From NCBI GenBank assembly GCA_963565915.1, contig OY751486.1:4526001-4590000 (forward strand): 64,000 nucleotides of DNA, read 5' to 3'. This stretch comes from Entoloma clypeatum (Eukaryota; Basidiomycota; Agaricomycetes; Agaricales; Entolomataceae). Below the pieces are notes generated by a model. It saw only the letters and a list, made by a program, of their open reading frames with translations. It was not told the DNA's origin and ran no database searches. The translations under genes and the position numbers were made by a program. Of the stretch, positions 23,001 to 32,751 are shown piece by piece (position 1 is the stretch's first letter; each line of letters starts with the position of its first letter).

Positions 23001-24860
23001 GATGTTAATTTCTCCACAAGTCCCGTCTACTTTGTAGCCATGGTTAAGGAAGACACCTAGGGACAATAGGCGTGTGTCCATGTCCGGAATGTAGAACACC
23101 GGTCTGAGAAGATGGGTTTTAACTTCCCCATTTAGGGTGTGCCGTACTGGAACGGCCCCAACTCCAAGAATTTCCAGTTTCTTCCCTTTGGCTGCAGTTT
23201 GGACGAATCGCTTGACCGTGAGAGGTCTATAATATGCGAAGTCCTTAAACTCATAGGTGAAGTGTAAAGAGGCGCCGGAATCTAATATCCATTGCGCGCG
23301 TTCTTTTTCCTTACAATGTGTACAAGAAGCAAAATGTTTAATATATTTTTTATGTAAATCACTGCTAAAGTGATCTACGCATTCTGTACTGGTACTGGCT
23401 ATTATGTCATACGTCTGTTGAGAGGTATTGTTAGCTTTCCGCAATTGGTAAGGTTTAAGAAAGGATTTTGACGAACCGTCAAGTTCTATCTCGTCCTCAA
23501 ACACATCCGGCCCCATTCGTTCCTGGTCGATGTCCATCATCTTCAGCGATTCTTCTATCGACGGGGCTACGCGACGCTGTTTAGCCGGCCTTTCGTCGAT
23601 GTCAGGAATGATGGTATCTAGGATACGAAGGTTTGATCCAGAGGGTTGTGCGCCGATCTCTCGGGCGAGCTTTCGCACCCTTTCGTTCTTTTTCCACACT
23701 GACGGCTTTCCAGAAGGAAGCCCGGTGTACTGGGAAGGAGGAGGGTTCATGCGTTGCAGGAGCGACTGCATTTTCTCCGACTCAGGCTGCGCGGTACTTG
23801 TAGTTTTCCCGCGGCCCGTTATAGTGGTGAAGGCAGGTGCATGATGAGGAGGGAGATGGCAAGGGGCACGTTGACGAGGAGGAAGAGGACAAGGAGCAGG
23901 ACGACGAAGGGGTTGCTCAATGGCTGGTGCAATAAACTCGACCATTTCCTCAGCTTGGTCGGAGTCGTTTTCTGCGTTGTTGGCGCGCTTCTTCTGGTTG
24001 CGCCAGCGTCCTTTTCCCTTCTTCTTTTCAGAAGCGGTACTTGGGTCGGTCGAGTTAGGCTGCTCGTCAGCATTGTTACGCGAGGTACTCGGCGCTGTCT
24101 GCTTTTCCCATTTGGGGTCTTGCCCCTTTCGCTTAGTCCCGGAAATTTTCCGGGCCTGCTCGTTGGACGCCCGAGTAGACCCAATTGCGTACTTGCGCCT
24201 GTACTCTGAGACGATGCTGTCGGCGACCGCCTGCCATGTGAAGTCGTCGGCGTCGTAGACCTGAAAGAGGGCGGTGGAGAGCGACGACCAAGCATCGGGA
24301 ATGGCACTTGCCAGGATCATAGCTTGCATGAGGTCGGGCACGACAAAATTCGACTCGCTGAGACGAGCGAAGAGTGATCCTAGGCGTTCGATCTCTGGCA
24401 CAGGGTCCCGACCTGACAGTTTGAAGGAGGCAGCGGCCTTAAAGTCGCCGAATATGGTGGCGGGGGAGACCTTTGAATACGTGTCCTTCAGTATCGTCCA
24501 GGCTTCCTTCGAGGTCTTGGCGTCTTTGATGTGCCTCCTGATGGCTTCGGAGACCTTGAGGCGGATGGAACCGAAAGCCATGTCGTCGTCCCTGATCCAG
24601 GTCTTCCTTTCTTTGTGGAAGGCGGGCTGGTCGACGGTGACGGTGATGACCGGAGGCTGGGTTGCAGACGTCGAGGTGGCAGAGGCAGGAGTAGAGACCG
24701 TGACGGTGAAGTCCTCGATAGTGGGGCGCTCAATGTCGCCGGATACGAGGCGCCAGACTCCTTGATGGAGGAGGTAAGATTTCATCTTCTCGGCCCAACT
24801 TTGATAGTCGATGCCGTCGAAGATGGCGATGGAGTCAAGGGCAGAGCGAGAGGTAGACAT
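20070..24860 (-). CDS. Copia Gag-Pol polyprotein, 1596 aa, intact
   Basis: Domains in order: Gag of the UBN2/copia type (about 1-240; YQSWAEKMKSYLLHQG, then a tail that is not followed by a CCHC knuckle), a basic linker, and aspartic protease with WILDSGASLHF near residue 525. The GAG-pre-integrase histidine/cysteine region has WHKRLGHPND and CTGCLKGK. The integrase core has Asp in LIHSDL, Asp in WRVDGGGEF and Glu in NGRAERINR. RT has IYVDDSAFLG, and RNase H has AFTDSDWASD and LSSTEAEYMALS. No stops or frameshifts are present. The absence of a recognisable zinc knuckle is a minor oddity. Starting at ATG 24860 gives the expected copia Gag N-terminus. Confidence 0.95.
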   Translation of the reverse strand: MSTSRSALDSIAIFDGIDYQSWAEKMKSYLLHQGVWRLVSGDIERPTIEDFTVTVSTPASATSTSATQPPVITVTVDQPAFHKERKTWIRDDDMAFGSIRLKVSEAIRRHIKDAKTSKEAWTILKDTYSKVSPATIFGDFKAAASFKLSGRDPVPEIERLGSLFARLSESNFVVPDLMQAMILASAIPDAWSSLSTALFQVYDADDFTWQAVADSIVSEYRRKYAIGSTRASNEQARKISGTKRKGQDPKWEKQTAPSTSRNNADEQPNSTDPSTASEKKKGKGRWRNQKKRANNAENDSDQAEEMVEFIAPAIEQPLRRPAPCPLPPRQRAPCHLPPHHAPAFTTITGRGKTTSTAQPESEKMQSLLQRMNPPPSQYTGLPSGKPSVWKKNERVRKLAREIGAQPSGSNLRILDTIIPDIDERPAKQRRVAPSIEESLKMMDIDQERMGPDVFEDEIELDGSSKSFLKPYQLRKANNTSQQTYDIIASTSTECVDHFSSDLHKKYIKHFASCTHCKEKERAQWILDSGASLHFTYEFKDFAYYRPLTVKRFVQTAAKGKKLEILGVGAVPVRHTLNGEVKTHLLRPVFYIPDMDTRLLSLGVFLNHGYKVDGTCGEINISKGLSKIQFSPHILGQTIYWLDTEIRYDQIHAISSEITVETWHKRLGHPNDQALRKIPTSTKGVPETLVREKSQESCTGCLKGKMPNQSYPNSITRATKTFDLIHSDLKQISTASYHKYKYFLTFLDDFSSHVWVVLLRKKSDAVMALRQFLAMIQNQFAATPKKWRVDGGGEFNEYKDVLADHGILIDVTLPYQHQQNGRAERINRTLWEKSQALRFDACLPPMWWEFCLEHAAFLYNRTPMQRLEWKTPYFRVTNEIPDMSSVRVFGCQAYVYIPKEKRRNSLESRSRLMIYLGSKPGVKGYRFMDPETNTIFMGGKAIFDESKYPRCHIDPLPENHPEMENPEPADEFEDLIPGSNDDDSHNETPHIPVPIEQDQPESDNELPASEPDDEPRVPTPQPEQVPDRPIRERRVRKMPGSIYGEDTPASDLEKLDRRRRLGGQTAWMNDLLMEAMSVQVGIVEMSHKDIYPLPNKEDWYAAERKELDMLKRRGVITELVPLPAGRKALRNKWVYNEKSDGRLKARLVAKGFSQVEGIDFDQIFSPVVRYETVRLILALTALEGWFMTLLDVSSAFLYGTLREVIYMRQPEGYIVKGKEHLVYQLFKALYGLKQAALAWWRELDSSMKKLGFVRLHSDAGVFIHKSTNGEIVIAVIYVDDSAFLGTNREYTLEKKKAFMTTWECRDLGHLAPDGEPKEFLSIQIRQRGKKIFIDQVPYLEKILARMGMSESNATHTPLPTGYKPMASEDEPNAELRSKYQSVIGSLLYLMIGTRPDICFAVIKMSQFSANPTKRHLEVARDICRYLKATKNYAIMYDGDSGKGIYAFTDSDWASDENTRRSTTGFFISLASGAITWVSSAQKTIALSSTEAEYMALSDCSRAATWLRSMLAELGMQIGSVPIYGDNNGSVFIASNPVTEKRSKHIDVRFHFVREKVSEGIITVEFIEGVNNPADLLTKNLGKILFSKFIPYFGLIKN

Positions 24861-25222
24861 TGTGAATGAATCTAAAAAGGGTTCTCAATCAGTGATGTGT
24901 CATGAATATGATTCGAGAAAACAATTGAATGATTCCTTATGACATATTCCCTTCAGGAATAGCGGTCATGGGAAAACCCTTTATATGTCAGAAACGTATA
25001 AGGTGCGATCAACGTTTCCACATGGAGTGTACTAGGTCAATCCCCTTAGGGATGTCTCATGACAGGTACTTGTCGTAATGACGTTTCCCAGGTTCATATG
25101 TGAAGAAGTAAGACTCAGAACCTAGATCTTTCGATCGGTTCCTTGCCAACCAGGGTAGAGTGGGCAGGTACTCGCTGTTGCCAGCGTTTCCCAAGTCCCT
25201 CTGCTATCCGGGGCCCATAACC

Positions 25223-25532
25223 TGTTGAAGTTCCACCTGGGCGCTAGCCACAGGTGTACTGAGCAACATAGCTACAGTGGAAGTACTCTACGATACCGCT
25301 ATGGTCACTTACATGGTTTGGAGGGGGGTAAGGCTAGTGAGAGCGGTTGAGGCTGGTGAGAGCGATGGAGCTGGTTAAGAGTCAAGAGACAACTTATTGG
25401 TATTGACAGTTTCCTGGTCTTATATATCGTACTACTGTTTGTACCAACCAAACAAGTATGTAATGAAGATATGTAAAGGTCACGTGATGTAATCTAATCT
25501 AATCTAATCTACGTGATGGAAAAGTTTCAACA
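25223..25532 (-). repeat. Copia 5' LTR, 310 bp
   Basis: Partner of 19684-19993. The primer-binding region is immediately below 25223 on the minus strand. Confidence 0.95.
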
Positions 25533-25833
25533 CACCACTGAAGAGCAACAGACCGAGTACAACCGTTGGGCACGGAACGAGAGACTTGATCCCTTCGCGT
25601 GACCAACAGACGCACAGGAACAGAGATTCCTTAGAGATCTACAAAGGAAATACCCCGAGCGTTTTGCCACCGATTCCGCTGACAAGTCCCCTGACAAATT
25701 TACTTTTGACTCCGCACAGTCAGATATCGAACAGACGCCTAGAACAGGGACTCATTTTCAATCCTTACCTGTATCCCGAACCCCATCTTCATCCCAACAA
25801 CCCGACCCCTCTTCTCCTCCGCAGACTCTAGAC

Positions 25834-26699
25834 ATGGCAGAAGCTCCAGCAGTACAAACAATGGATACATCCAAGATCATCAAGGATCCTGGGATGTTCA
25901 AGGACAGACACACCTTCGACAAGTGGTGGAAAGCCACCAAACTATACATCAGGTTCCAAAAGAGCCTCACAGATGATCAGAAGATTCTTGCGGTACTATC
26001 CCGCATGATGGAAGGGTCCGGCAGGCACTGGGCCAGTAACAAGTTGGACGCTCTTGCTGTTGACAACGAGAACATCACCTGGCTAGGCTTCTCCAATGAT
26101 ATCGCAACACAATTCTCCATCACCAACAAATCGGTCACTGCCAAAGCAAGACTCGAAGTCCTGAGACAAGAGAAACGCACCGTCGACAAATTCTTGGACG
26201 AATTCAAAGAGCTCTTGAAACTGTCAAACCTTGGCGAAGAAACTGGGAAATACATCCTAGAGAAGAACATCAACCGCAAAATCTCTGAACAAGTGGCTAG
26301 TGATGGCAAGACATATTCTGAGTACGCAAAGGAGATCCAAAACAAGGGACGACAGATGGAAGGACATGCACTGGTCATCCGAGGTGGCGGCGACATGTGC
26401 ACCGGATCGGGTACCACTTATGGTGGTCAGGGCAAGGCCATGGAGATCGACAAGCAGGAGTAGCCTGTTGCTACAACTGTCAAGGCTTCGGACACCTTGC
26501 CAAGGACTGCAGTGCTCCAAAGAAGAAAGATGGTCGCAAGTGTTTCAACTGCGACCAAGAAGGACATATTGCGCGCAATTGCCGCAAGCCGAAGAAGAAC
26601 TCTGGAAGGGTTAGGAAGGTGTCTGAGGAAGATGCCGAGAATGATGAAACCACAATCTTAGAAACCGATGAGAAGGATTTTCCCGAAGGGTCCAATTAA
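25834..26699 (+). pseudogene. Host-element gag with two CCHC knuckles
   Basis: ATG 25834 starts MAEAPAVQTMDTSK. A capsid-type region (FDKWWKATKLYIRFQK) follows, then two zinc knuckles, CYNCQGFGHLAKDC and CFNCDQEGHIARNC. A one-base deletion near 26450 compared with A2 and A4 shifts the frame just before the first knuckle, so the ORF is split. TAA ends it at 26697-26699. The ORF1 stop lies 2 nt before the ATG, as in A2 and A4. Confidence 0.8.
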
Positions 26700-27593
26700 A
26701 CAACACTAAGTCGCGACCCTTATCTATTAAACGGACTTGCTTGCCTTGTATGACTGCAGACAATAGAACCTATGTCATCCCTGCCAAGCGAGCCACTGCG
26801 TTGACTAAGATTGTGAAGGGAGATAAACCTCCGAAAAGACAAGAGATCAGGCTGTTAGCTCAGCTCAAAACACGATGAGGACCAAAGGTCATCTGACCTG
26901 AGGTTGACAGCGGGTGTGAACGCACATGCATCCATCCCAGAATAGTACATGAACAGAACCTCCCCATGCGAGGAATACCACCCATAGCAATTCTAAATGC
27001 GGATGGAACACCAAATCGACAACAGAAAGTGAGCCAACTTGCTGAAGTCAAGCTGGATTTGGGAGCACATCAGGAAACCATGGAAGCAATGGTACTGGAC
27101 ATTGGGAGAACAGACATGCTCTTGGGACATGACTGGTTGGTACACCACAACCCCACAATCAATTGGATGACCAGCGCGGTAACATTTTACCGGTGCCCAA
27201 CAACATGCCGAACCAAACACTTGGATTTCAGGGTTAACCTTAATGATCGCAAACACCGGATTCGCATGGTTGAGGTGCGCGACAAAGATGCACCCAAAAA
27301 GTCAGATCAGAAATGAAAACCTGGAGACCCTATCTTGGAAGCCATCACTCCTACAACACCTCCCACAACCAAATGACCCTCATATGTTAATCAATTTGCT
27401 CATCTCTTCGAGAAGGAGAACTTTGATAAATTCCCGAAGGAGAGGGAGTGGGACCATGGTATCGAACTTACACCGGACGCACCAAAGGAACTAGGGGGAA
27501 ATACATATCCTATGACACAAAAGGAACAAGAGGAGTTGGATGCATTCATCGACGAGGGTCTAGCAACAGGAAAGATCTGCCCATCCAAATCTC
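26686..27593 (+). pseudogene. Host-element protease and start of RT
   Basis: This frame is -1 relative to gag and carries the protease Asp in VDSGCERTCIHP (about 26905) and the second-half motif GRTDMLLGHDWL. TGA stops stand at about 26877 and 27374 where sisters have CGA, and a TGG-to-TGA change lies near 27315. It ends at the A2 insertion inside the RT N-terminus and resumes at 32752. Confidence 0.8.
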
Positions 27594-27831
27594 TGTTATG
27601 CTTAACAAACCGTTCCAAGGTTCGGGCAGAGTATGCAGGAAGTGGAAAGACGAAGAGCAAAGTGATTGCTAAATCTAAGGAATGTAGCTATGGTACATGG
27701 GGTTTATATAGTACTGGCTACGAGCGGTAGCGAGTGAGTCAGTAGCTGCGGAAGGCAGTGCGGATGAGTCAGTAACTGCGGAAAGGCAGTGCGAAGTGAG
27801 TCAGACGACTGCGGACTGAGTAATCCCTACT
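27594..27831 (-). repeat. A2 3' LTR, truncated
   Basis: Starting from TGTTATGCTTAAC, the LTR is traceable to about 27831, where it joins the ORF3 trailer directly. Confidence 0.88.
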
Positions 27832-27835
27832 AGAG

Positions 27836-28207
27836 TCATTGTCCCCATCCCTTGTTGTTGCCGGGATCGGACCAGTTCAGACTTTCCTTGAGGCTCCAAT
27901 CATATATCAACTCCTCGTTGATGGCTACGGCGAGTTCGAGGCCTTTGATAGCCAGCCGAATACGTCGATTCTCGATCATGAGGGTGCTGGTGTAGTTTCC
28001 GAGAATTTGTTTTTCCTCGGGACTCAGGGCGACGGGTAGGTTGGACAGCGAGTGGAGCCGGATATGCATCTGGCGATGGAGGAGGTCGGCAAGGGAAGTT
28101 TCGAGAGCGTGGATTTGGTCTCTCATGGAGAGTGCCTCGTTCATGAGGGCGGCAATGGCGGGGTTGATGTCGGTGGTGGAGGTGGAGGTGACGATGGTGT
28201 TTGACAT
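27836..28207 (-). CDS. A2 ORF3, 123 aa, function unknown
   Basis: Full-length copy of the family-A small ORF. It shares the helical core (ALSMRDQIH, HRQMHIRLH, EEKQILGNYT, LELAVAINEELI) with A1 and differs mainly in the N-terminal Ser/Thr tail. It is open although the pol of this copy is deleted and nonsense-mutated, so it escaped damage or was under constraint until recently. Confidence 0.75.
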   Translation of the reverse strand: MSNTIVTSTSTTDINPAIAALMNEALSMRDQIHALETSLADLLHRQMHIRLHSLSNLPVALSPEEKQILGNYTSTLMIENRRIRLAIKGLELAVAINEELIYDWSLKESLNWSDPGNNKGWGQ

Positions 28208-28340
28208 GGCGGTGAGGATGGTTGAGAGATAAAAGAAGAATGGGGTGGCTATATTGGGCAGGGAGAAGACTAGAGCGGGGAACTCGGTGTGTGGTTGACT
28301 GATGAGGTCGATACTGTCATGGGTTTTGAGAACTCATCTT

Positions 28341-30760
28341 TCATTGTGGTCGAGACGGGTTCTGCCGATGGAAGTCACGGATTAAATCTTGAGCGTTCTG
28401 AACATTAGCTCGAGGTTCCCATGTGTTCTCTTCTGGGCCATATCCTTCCCACTGAACGAGATACTGGATCTTTCCGCGGAACTTTCGAGAGTCCAGGATC
28501 ATAGACACATGGTACTCTTCTCGTCCTTCGACGATGATTGGATCAGGGGCTGGTTTCTTTTTCTGGATGGCATACTTCGGAGTTTCATATGGTGACAACA
28601 GGGTCTCGTTGAACACAGGGTGAATCATCTTCCAAGTCTTCGGAAGATCAAGAAGGTACGCGCTAGCTCCTTTCTTCTCTAGGACTTTGAATGGTCCATG
28701 TCGGAGTGCATCAAGTTTCTTTGAGGGCCGATCGGTTCTGATGTTAGTCCCTTCCAGCCACACCTTGTCTCCAATGCGGTAGTCCCGAGATGGATGTCGT
28801 AATTGTGGATCTGGCGGGACATAGACTCATTCGCCTGCATATGTGATGCCGTTTTCCTGTTGATACCAATGAGGATTCTTCTTTAGACCCTGGGCTACTT
28901 CTGTCTCCATGCGGTTTGAACCCTTGATGCGTGCAATCCACGGATTTTCAATGGTCGTGATGTTTCCAATTTTGATGGAATCAGATGTTTCACCCCCTTC
29001 AAAGAATTGTTCCTCCGTGAACATCTCCATTTGTACCACATCTTCTGATTCCAATCGTTTCAAGAATAGTCCCTCCTTGAGCATTTGGTCACTGTCCTGT
29101 GGTTCGAGTTCCGCTTCATACCAGGGTAAGCGTGACAGGATGTCCGCTTTTGCATTGGTCTTGCCGGGTACATGCCATAATTCAAAGTCATAGTCTTGTA
29201 ACTTCATTTTCCAGCGTCGCTGTCGTTGATTTAGGTCCTGAGGATGACGGAAATATTCCAGGTTCTTGTGATCGGTCAAAATTTCAAAACGTTCCCTGGC
29301 TTCGAGCAGATAGTGTCTCCAATCTTTCAATGCTTCCACGACTGCCAGGAGTTCCTTGTCGTATATCTCGTAATTCTGTTTGGCCGCGGACATGGTCCGC
29401 AACAAGAACGCGATGGGGTGCCATTTGTCGTCTTGCTTCTGAGAGAGTACTGCTCCAATTGCATAGCCCGATGCATCGGTTTCAACCCTGAACTGTCCCT
29501 CTGGTTTTGGTAATGCCAAGACCGGTGCCGATGTAATTGCCCGTATGAGACCTTTAAAAGCTTGCTGCTCTGTTGGTCCCCAAGTAAATGCCGTACCGCC
29601 TGTGAGCGCGGTGAGAGGTTTTGCGATGTTTGAGTACCCTTCAATAAATTGTCGATAGAAGTTAGCAAATCCAAGGAACTTCTGAACTTCCTTTTTTGAT
29701 GTGGGTGCTCGCCAGTTTCGAATTGTATCCACCTTCTCAGTTTCCATCTCAACACGTCCCTCACCAACCACATATCCCAATATAGGACATTTCGTTACTT
29801 CCCATAAACACTTCTTCTCCTTTAGGAACAAATCATTGTCCGATAGGATCTGTAGGATTTCTTCAGTGTTTCGCGCAAGTTCTTCCTTGGTTTTACCAAT
29901 AACCACGATGTCATCCATGTAGATCACGCAGATACGTTGGCGGATCTGGTCCCGGAATAGACTAGCCATCATTCGAGAGAACGTTCCCGGGGAGTTGCAG
30001 AGACCAAAAAACATGACCAATGGTTCGAACAATCCTTGACTGGTGAGGAAGGCAGCTTTCCATTCATCGCCCTCCTTAATCCGGACGTTGTTATAACCCC
30101 ACATGATGTCCATTTTATTGAAGTAGACCGCATCTTTCAGTACGTCCAAGAGATCGGATATTCGTGGGAGTGGGAACTTGTCTTTAACCGTGAATTTATT
30201 GACCATGCGGTAATCTTGTACCAATCATTTGGAGCCATCCTTTTTGTTGATAAAGAAGCAAGGGGAGGCATAAGGGGATTTGGACGGGTGGATCTTTCCT
30301 GTTGCTAGACCCTCGTCAATGAACGCGTCCAATTCTTCTTGTTCCTTTTGCGTCATAGGATATGTATTTCCCCCTAGTTCCTTTGGTGCGTCCGGTGTAA
30401 GTTCGATACCATGGTCCCATTCCCTCTCCTTTGGGATCTTGTCAAAGTTCTCTTTCTCGAAAAGATGAGCAAATCGTTCAACATATGAGGGTCGTTTGGT
30501 TGTGGGAGGTGGTGTGGGAGTGACAGCTTCCAAAATAGGGTCTCCAGGCTTCCATTTCTGATCCGACTTTTTGGGTGCATCTTTGTCGCGCACCTCAACC
30601 ATGCGAACCCGGTGTTTGCGACCATTAAGGTTAATCCTAAAATCCGAGTGTTTGGTTCAACATGTTGTTGGGCACTGGTTAAATGTTACCGCGCCGGTTG
30701 TCCAATTGATTGTGGGGTTGTGGTGTACCAACCAGTCATGTCCCAAGAGCATGTCCGTTC
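28341..30760 (-). pseudogene. A2 pol, integrase mostly deleted
   Basis: One frame, with TGA near 30680, at 30227-30225 and at 28829-28827. RT (YMDD near 29910) and RNase H are complete and identical in protein to A1 from 30224 to 28827. About 0.8 kb covering the integrase is missing near 28795, and the C-terminal chromodomain (28480-28360) remains. Confidence 0.88.
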
Positions 30761-30762
30761 TC

Positions 30763-31566
30763 GGCATCTTCCTCGGACACCTTCCTAACCCTTCCGGAGT
30801 TCTTCTTCAGCTTGCGGCAGTTGCGCGTGATATGGCCTTCTTGGTCACAGTTGAAACACTTGCGACCATCTTTCTTCTTTGGAGCGCTACAGTCTTTAGC
30901 CAGATGACCGAAGCGTTGACAGTTGTAGCAATGGGCTACTCCTGCTTTGTCGATTTCCATGGCTTTGCCCTGACCACCATAAGTGGTACCCGATCCGGTG
31001 CGCATGTCGCCGCCACCTCGGATGACCAGTGCGTGTCCTTCCATCTGTCGTCCCTTGTTTCGGATCTCCTTTGCGTAATCGGTGTACGTCTTGCCATCGC
31101 TAGCCACTTGTTCAGAGATTCTGCGGTTGATGTTCTTCTCTAGGATGTATTTCCCAGTTTCTTTGCCAAGGTTTGACAGTTTCAAGAGTTCTTCGAATTC
31201 ATGCAAGAATTCATCAACGGTATGTTTCTCTTGTTTCAGGACTTCAAGTCTGGCTTTGGCAGCGACCGACTTGTTGGCGATGGAGAATCGTGTGGCGATA
31301 TCATTGGAAAAACCTAGCCAGGTGATGTTCTCGTTGTCAACGGCAAGAGCGTCTAACTTGTTACTGGCCCAGTGCCTGCCGGACCCTTCCATCATGCGAG
31401 ATAGTACCGCAAGAATCTTCTGATCGTCTGTGAGGCTCTTTTGGAACCTGATGTATAGTTTGGTGGCTTTCCACCACTCGTCAAAGGTGTATCTGTCTTT
31501 GAACATCCCAGGATCCTTGATGATCTTGGATGTATCCATTGTTTGTACAGCTGGAGCTTCTGCCAT
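30763..31566 (-). CDS. A2 gag, two CCHC knuckles, C-terminus lost
   Basis: ATG 31566 starts 2 nt after the ORF1 stop (TAA). The capsid-like region and knuckles CYNCQRFGHLAKDC and CFNCDQEGHITRNC are intact. The last residues and the protease linker are removed by the deletion near 30760, and the frame runs on a few codons to a stop at 30736. Confidence 0.8.
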
Positions 31567-31568
31567 GT

Positions 31569-32297
31569 TTAGAGTCTGCGGAGGAGAAGAGGGGTCGGGT
31601 TGTTGGGATGAAGATGGGGTTCGGGATACAGGTAAGGATTGAAAATGAGTCCCTGTTCTAGGCGTCTGTTCGATATCTGACTGCGCGGAGTCAAAAGTAA
31701 ATTCGTCAGGGGACTCGTCGGCGGAATCGGTGGCAAAACGCTCGGGGTATTTCCTTTGTAGATCTCTAAGGAATCTCTGTTCCTGTGCGTCTGTTGGTCA
31801 CGCGAAGGGATCAAGTCTCTCGTTCCGTGCCCAACGGTTGTACTCGGTCTGTTGTTCTTCAGTGGTGAAGTGGGCGTAGATCTGCTGCTTCGAGTAAGAC
31901 GTGGTGATGCGGCTCTGGGACGTCTCAATGTGAGCGTCCTAATCAATCTTCTGATAACGGTTGTCTGGACACCGATAAACTCTCTGATCTCTGTGATCCG
32001 ACCTGTCTGAGGTCCTTCTTGAACATGAAAGCTTTCGAGTTCGTTCTGTCGGGCGTTGTAATGCGCGATCTGGTGTTGCCGAGCAAGATGGATGCTCTCT
32101 GCTATCTCGCCGTGGGGGCGATGCTCGTCGTTGTCTAGGTCTTCGTCAAGCACTTGCTGTAGGATGCGACGGATCTCCGATTCGATATACTGCTGGATGA
32201 GTGTAAAATCGATACTGTCTCAAGGACTTAGCTCCTCCTGTCGGGCTTCTGGCGTGCTGAATGGGTTACTGGTAAAGTCTTCAAAGAAGCTCGACGT
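31569..32297 (-). pseudogene. A2 ORF1
   Basis: The frame can be read from an ACG (ATG in the host copy) at 32297 to TAA at 31569, 243 codons as in A4. One TGA lies near 32222 where A4 has CGA. Downstream of 32153 it is open. A2 and the host element share a TGA near 31804 in the overlapping -1 frame. Confidence 0.7.
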
Positions 32298-32357
32298 CTT
32301 GACTCGTCTGGTAGTTGCTCTCTTCGCTCTGGGCGAACCTAACGAGATTTAGCAACT

Positions 32358-32746
32358 TGTTATGCGTAACAAACCGTTCCAAGGTTCGGGCAGAGTATGC
32401 AGGAAGATGGAAAGGCGAAGAGCAAAGTGATTGCTAAATCTAAGGAATGTAGCTATGGTACATGGGGTTTATATAGTACTGGCTACGAGCGATAGCGAGT
32501 GAGTCAGTAGCTGCGGAAGGCAGTGCGGATGAGTCAGTAACTGCGGAAAGGCAGTGCGAAGTGAGTCAGACAACTGCGGACTGAGTAATCCCTACTGCGG
32601 AGTGCGAGTCAGTGCGGGAGCGAAGTATACTAAAGGAGAATGGTAGAGTAAAGGTAAATGAATAAGCGGTCCGATGAGTCAAAGAAATAACGAAGGTACA
32701 ATGCAAGGGAAAAGTGCGTAACATACAAACCGGTAAGTCTGTAACA
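32358..32746 (-). repeat. A2 5' LTR, 389 bp
   Basis: Complete LTR. The complement of the start sequence (TTGCTAAATCT, 32431-32441) and the primer-binding site (AGATTTAGCAA on the plus strand, 32345-32355) are both visible. Confidence 0.92.
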
Positions 32747-32751
32747 ATCTC

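Larger units (their letters stand above)
19684..25532 (-). mobile_element. Intact Ty1/copia retrotransposon, target duplication CACCA
   Basis: Two 310-bp LTRs that I read as identical flank a single 1596-codon polyprotein frame. CACCA lies on both sides (19679-19683 and 25533-25537), and removing the element restores the host ORF1 as seen in A2 and A4. On the minus strand, GGTTATGGGCCC follows the 5' LTR and resembles the copia-type primer site that pairs with the initiator-tRNA anticodon region. A G-run (ATGGGGGGG) precedes the 3' LTR as polypurine tract. It is probably the youngest insertion here. Confidence 0.95.
19249..25831 (+). pseudogene. Host-element ORF1, split by copia
   Basis: The frame runs from ATG 19249 to the copia insertion after 19683 and resumes at 25538, ending at a stop just before the gag ATG. 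One TGA at 19324 stands where A4 has CGA. The protein is helical and charged (QQYIESEIRRILQQV, RQNELESFRVQEG). This copy keeps the ATG (ATGTCGCGC) that reads ACG in A2 and A4, which suggests the original start. See the A4 copy for the function discussion. Confidence 0.7.
27594..32746 (-). mobile_element. Family-A gypsy copy A2 with internal deletions, target duplication ATCTC
   Basis: ATCTC flanks both ends (27589-27593 and 32747-32751). The 5' LTR (32358-32746, 389 bp) is complete. The 3' LTR is reduced to 27594-27831, with its outer part and the polypurine tract deleted. Two further deletions remove the gag/protease junction (near 30760) and most of integrase (near 28795). It is non-autonomous. 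Confidence 0.92.

Noticed and set aside
27594..27831. Possible independent solo LTR
   Set aside because: ATCTC flanks and collinear ORF3 and pol show that it is the truncated 3' LTR of A2.
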